A stretch of DNA of 7,689 nucleotides from JAWPNA01 sp045402695 (GTDB lineage Bacteria > Acidobacteriota > Polarisedimenticolia > JACPZX01 > DASXTC01), in assembly GCA_045402695.1 (NCBI GenBank), contig JAWPNA010000448.1, forward strand, positions 1 through 7,689, read 5' to 3'. Positions 6,765 through 7,689 of this stretch are shown in pieces. Each line of letters starts with the position of its first letter. The first letter of the stretch is position 1. The translations under genes were made by a program, and so were the position numbers. Below the pieces are notes generated by a model, which saw nothing but the letters and a program-made list of their open reading frames with translations, did no database searches and had not been told where the DNA came from.

Positions 6765-6770
6765 ATGATA
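6765..6770 (-). promoter_or_regulatory. Possible -10 element for the glycosyltransferase gene
   Basis: On the minus strand this reads TATCAT, five of six matches to TATAAT, ten bases before the GTG start at 6755. A transcript from here would begin near 6758 and be almost leaderless, which would fit the missing Shine-Dalgarno sequence. No -35 match at proper spacing is seen, so the call is weak. Confidence 0.2.
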
Positions 6771-6810
6771 ACGCCCTGGCCCGCACAATTCCCGAGCCGG
6801 ATCCTCCTCC

Positions 6811-6839
6811 TCGACGTGGGATAGACTCCGCAGTATTGC
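6811..6839 (+). promoter_or_regulatory. Possible promoter of the VirJ-like gene
   Basis: TCGACG (6811-6816, four of six matches to TTGACA) and TATTGC (6834-6839, three of six matches to TATAAT) are 17 bases apart. Transcription would start near 6846, so the leader would hold the GAGG ribosome-binding site (6850-6853) and exclude the upstream TTG at 6836 as a start. The matches are modest and judged by eye. Confidence 0.2.
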
Positions 6840-6859
6840 AGGACGACACGAGGCATTTG

Positions 6860-7630
6860 ATGCGCGCAGGCTCTCTCTTGCTGGCGGGGCTCGGCTGCTG
6901 CCTTGCGCTGCGCGCCGCGCGCGCCGGCGACACCGCGTCGGCGCCGGCCCCTATCACGGTGAAGGCCTCGACCGGCCGCGGAGAGTTCGATGTCCTCGTG
7001 TACGCCCCCTCCGCCACAGCCTGCGCTAAGCCCCTCGTCCTGTTCATCTCCGGAGAGGGCGGATGGCGGAAGTTCGATGAGCTGCTGGTTGGATTTCTGA
7101 GCCAGGCGGGTTACCCCGTGGCGGGAGTGGACGCCACGAAGTATTTCTGGGACGCGCAGGACGATCGCGCGGCGGCGGCGGGCGATTTCAGGTCGATCGC
7201 CTCGGCCGCCTCGCTCGCCGCGGGGTGCCGGCAGGACGCTGGGTTGATCCTGGCCGGGTTCTCCTTCGGTGCCGACCTGGCTCCGTGGCTCGCCGGAGAC
7301 GGCGGGTGGAACCGGCGCCTGCGGGGGCTGGTGATGATCGGGCCCGATGAGACAGGCAGCCTCCAGTTCCGTCTCACCGAGCTGCTGGGATTCCAACCCG
7401 CGGACCACATCTTTCCGGTGGCGGAGGCGTTGAAGAGCGCCGCGGGGATGCCGATCCTGTTCGTTCATGGCGAGAAGGACCCCTCGTCGGCGGCCCCCCT
7501 CCTCGCCTCGCGCGCGGGGGATCCGAAGAAACTGCTGCTCGTCGCAGGAGCGAACCACCACTTCTCCGGCCACGAGGAACAACTAAGGAAGGCGCTCCTG
7601 GAGGGGATCGAGTGGATTCTCTCCTACTGA
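6860..7630 (+). CDS. VirJ/AcvB-family periplasmic alpha/beta hydrolase
   Basis: A 256-residue exported protein. MRAGSLLLAGLG begins a Sec signal peptide with likely cleavage after ARA (20-22). The mature part has hallmarks of the bacterial virulence protein VirJ family: SGEGGW (64-69), YFW (95-97), the nucleophile elbow GFSFGAD (133-139, Ser135), HGEKD (203-207, probable acid D207) and ANHHF (231-235, probable His233/234). Characterised relatives, Agrobacterium AcvB and Pseudomonas aeruginosa PA0919, hydrolyse aminoacyl-phosphatidylglycerol in the periplasm; by analogy this one may do so, but the substrate is inferred. The length fits a single-domain VirJ-type protein rather than the longer AcvB. 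ATG 6860 is preferred because GAGG lies 6 bases upstream; TTG 6836 would put eight polar residues before the signal peptide. It is divergent from the ArnT-like gene. Confidence 0.88.
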   Translation: MRAGSLLLAGLGCCLALRAARAGDTASAPAPITVKASTGRGEFDVLVYAPSATACAKPLVLFISGEGGWRKFDELLVGFLSQAGYPVAGVDATKYFWDAQDDRAAAAGDFRSIASAASLAAGCRQDAGLILAGFSFGADLAPWLAGDGGWNRRLRGLVMIGPDETGSLQFRLTELLGFQPADHIFPVAEALKSAAGMPILFVHGEKDPSSAAPLLASRAGDPKKLLLVAGANHHFSGHEEQLRKALLEGIEWILSY

Positions 7631-7689
7631 AGCTGCGGCCGCTGTGGCCGATGGCAAGACGCATGCGCGAGCCGCTGGGCAGCACCATC
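7631..7689 (+). other. Contig tail after the VirJ-like gene; possible start of a next gene
   Basis: These 59 bases contain a small GC hairpin (CGGCC 7636-7640, GGCCG 7646-7650) with no T tract, then an ATG at 7651 that opens MARRMREPLGSTI to the window end. A short Arg-rich N terminus like this would suit a membrane protein. There is no Shine-Dalgarno sequence and too little sequence for an assignment. Confidence 0.25.

Noticed and set aside
6890..6901. Cysteines in the VirJ-like signal peptide as a lipobox (LGC)
   Set aside because: Position -3 would be Gly instead of Leu/Val/Ile, and a good signal-peptidase-I site (ARA) follows about ten residues later.
7635..7642. GCGGCCGC (NotI site) suggesting vector sequence at the right end
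   Set aside because: Such an 8-mer is expected by chance in DNA this GC-rich, and the flanking bases match no vector I recognise.
1..7689. tRNA, rRNA, CRISPR, insertion sequence, attachment site or defence system
   Set aside because: Looked for repeat-spacer periodicity, terminal inverted repeats, transposase or integrase motifs and cloverleaf-type structures; none was seen by eye.

Overview
This is a GC-rich stretch (roughly two-thirds G+C by eye) from a Gram-negative bacterium. The diderm assignment rests on an outer-membrane beta-barrel protein, a lipid-A-type (ArnT-like) glycosyltransferase and an exported VirJ-family hydrolase. The gene mix would fit an uncultured Acidobacteriota-like lineage, but no marker gene is present, so that is a guess. 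The first 16 bases are the end of an Illumina sequencing adapter, so this is a contig end and the first gene is cut there by assembly, not by biology.

Layout: (1) 18-1760 (+), the C-terminal 580 residues of an outer-membrane protein with a LolA/LolB-like domain followed by a barrel that carries an Omp85-type VRGF motif. (2) 1874-2221 (+), a small STAS-domain protein with Ala where anti-sigma-factor antagonists have their phosphorylated Ser. (3) 2371-3681 (-), an M16-fold protein that has lost the HxxEH zinc motif. (4) 3756-4772 (+), a rhomboid intramembrane protease with an N-terminal zinc ribbon, divergent from the M16 gene and possibly leaderless. (5) 4764-6755 (-), an ArnT/PMT-like membrane glycosyltransferase whose stop codon overlaps the rhomboid stop region by 9 bp. 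(6) 6860-7630 (+), a VirJ/AcvB-family periplasmic alpha/beta hydrolase, divergent from the glycosyltransferase. The last 59 bases may hold the start of another gene.

The strand order (+ + - + - +) rules out a single operon. Apart from the STAS gene all the genes act in or on the cell envelope. The right-hand divergent pair is the most coherent unit: an enzyme family that puts sugars (often cationic) on lipid A next to a family whose characterised members hydrolyse aminoacyl-phosphatidylglycerol. Both alter envelope charge. I see no RNA genes, CRISPR array, insertion sequence, integrase or attachment site. I do not find clear evidence for an undescribed multi-gene system; the oddities are at the level of single proteins (degenerate active sites and unusual domain combinations).
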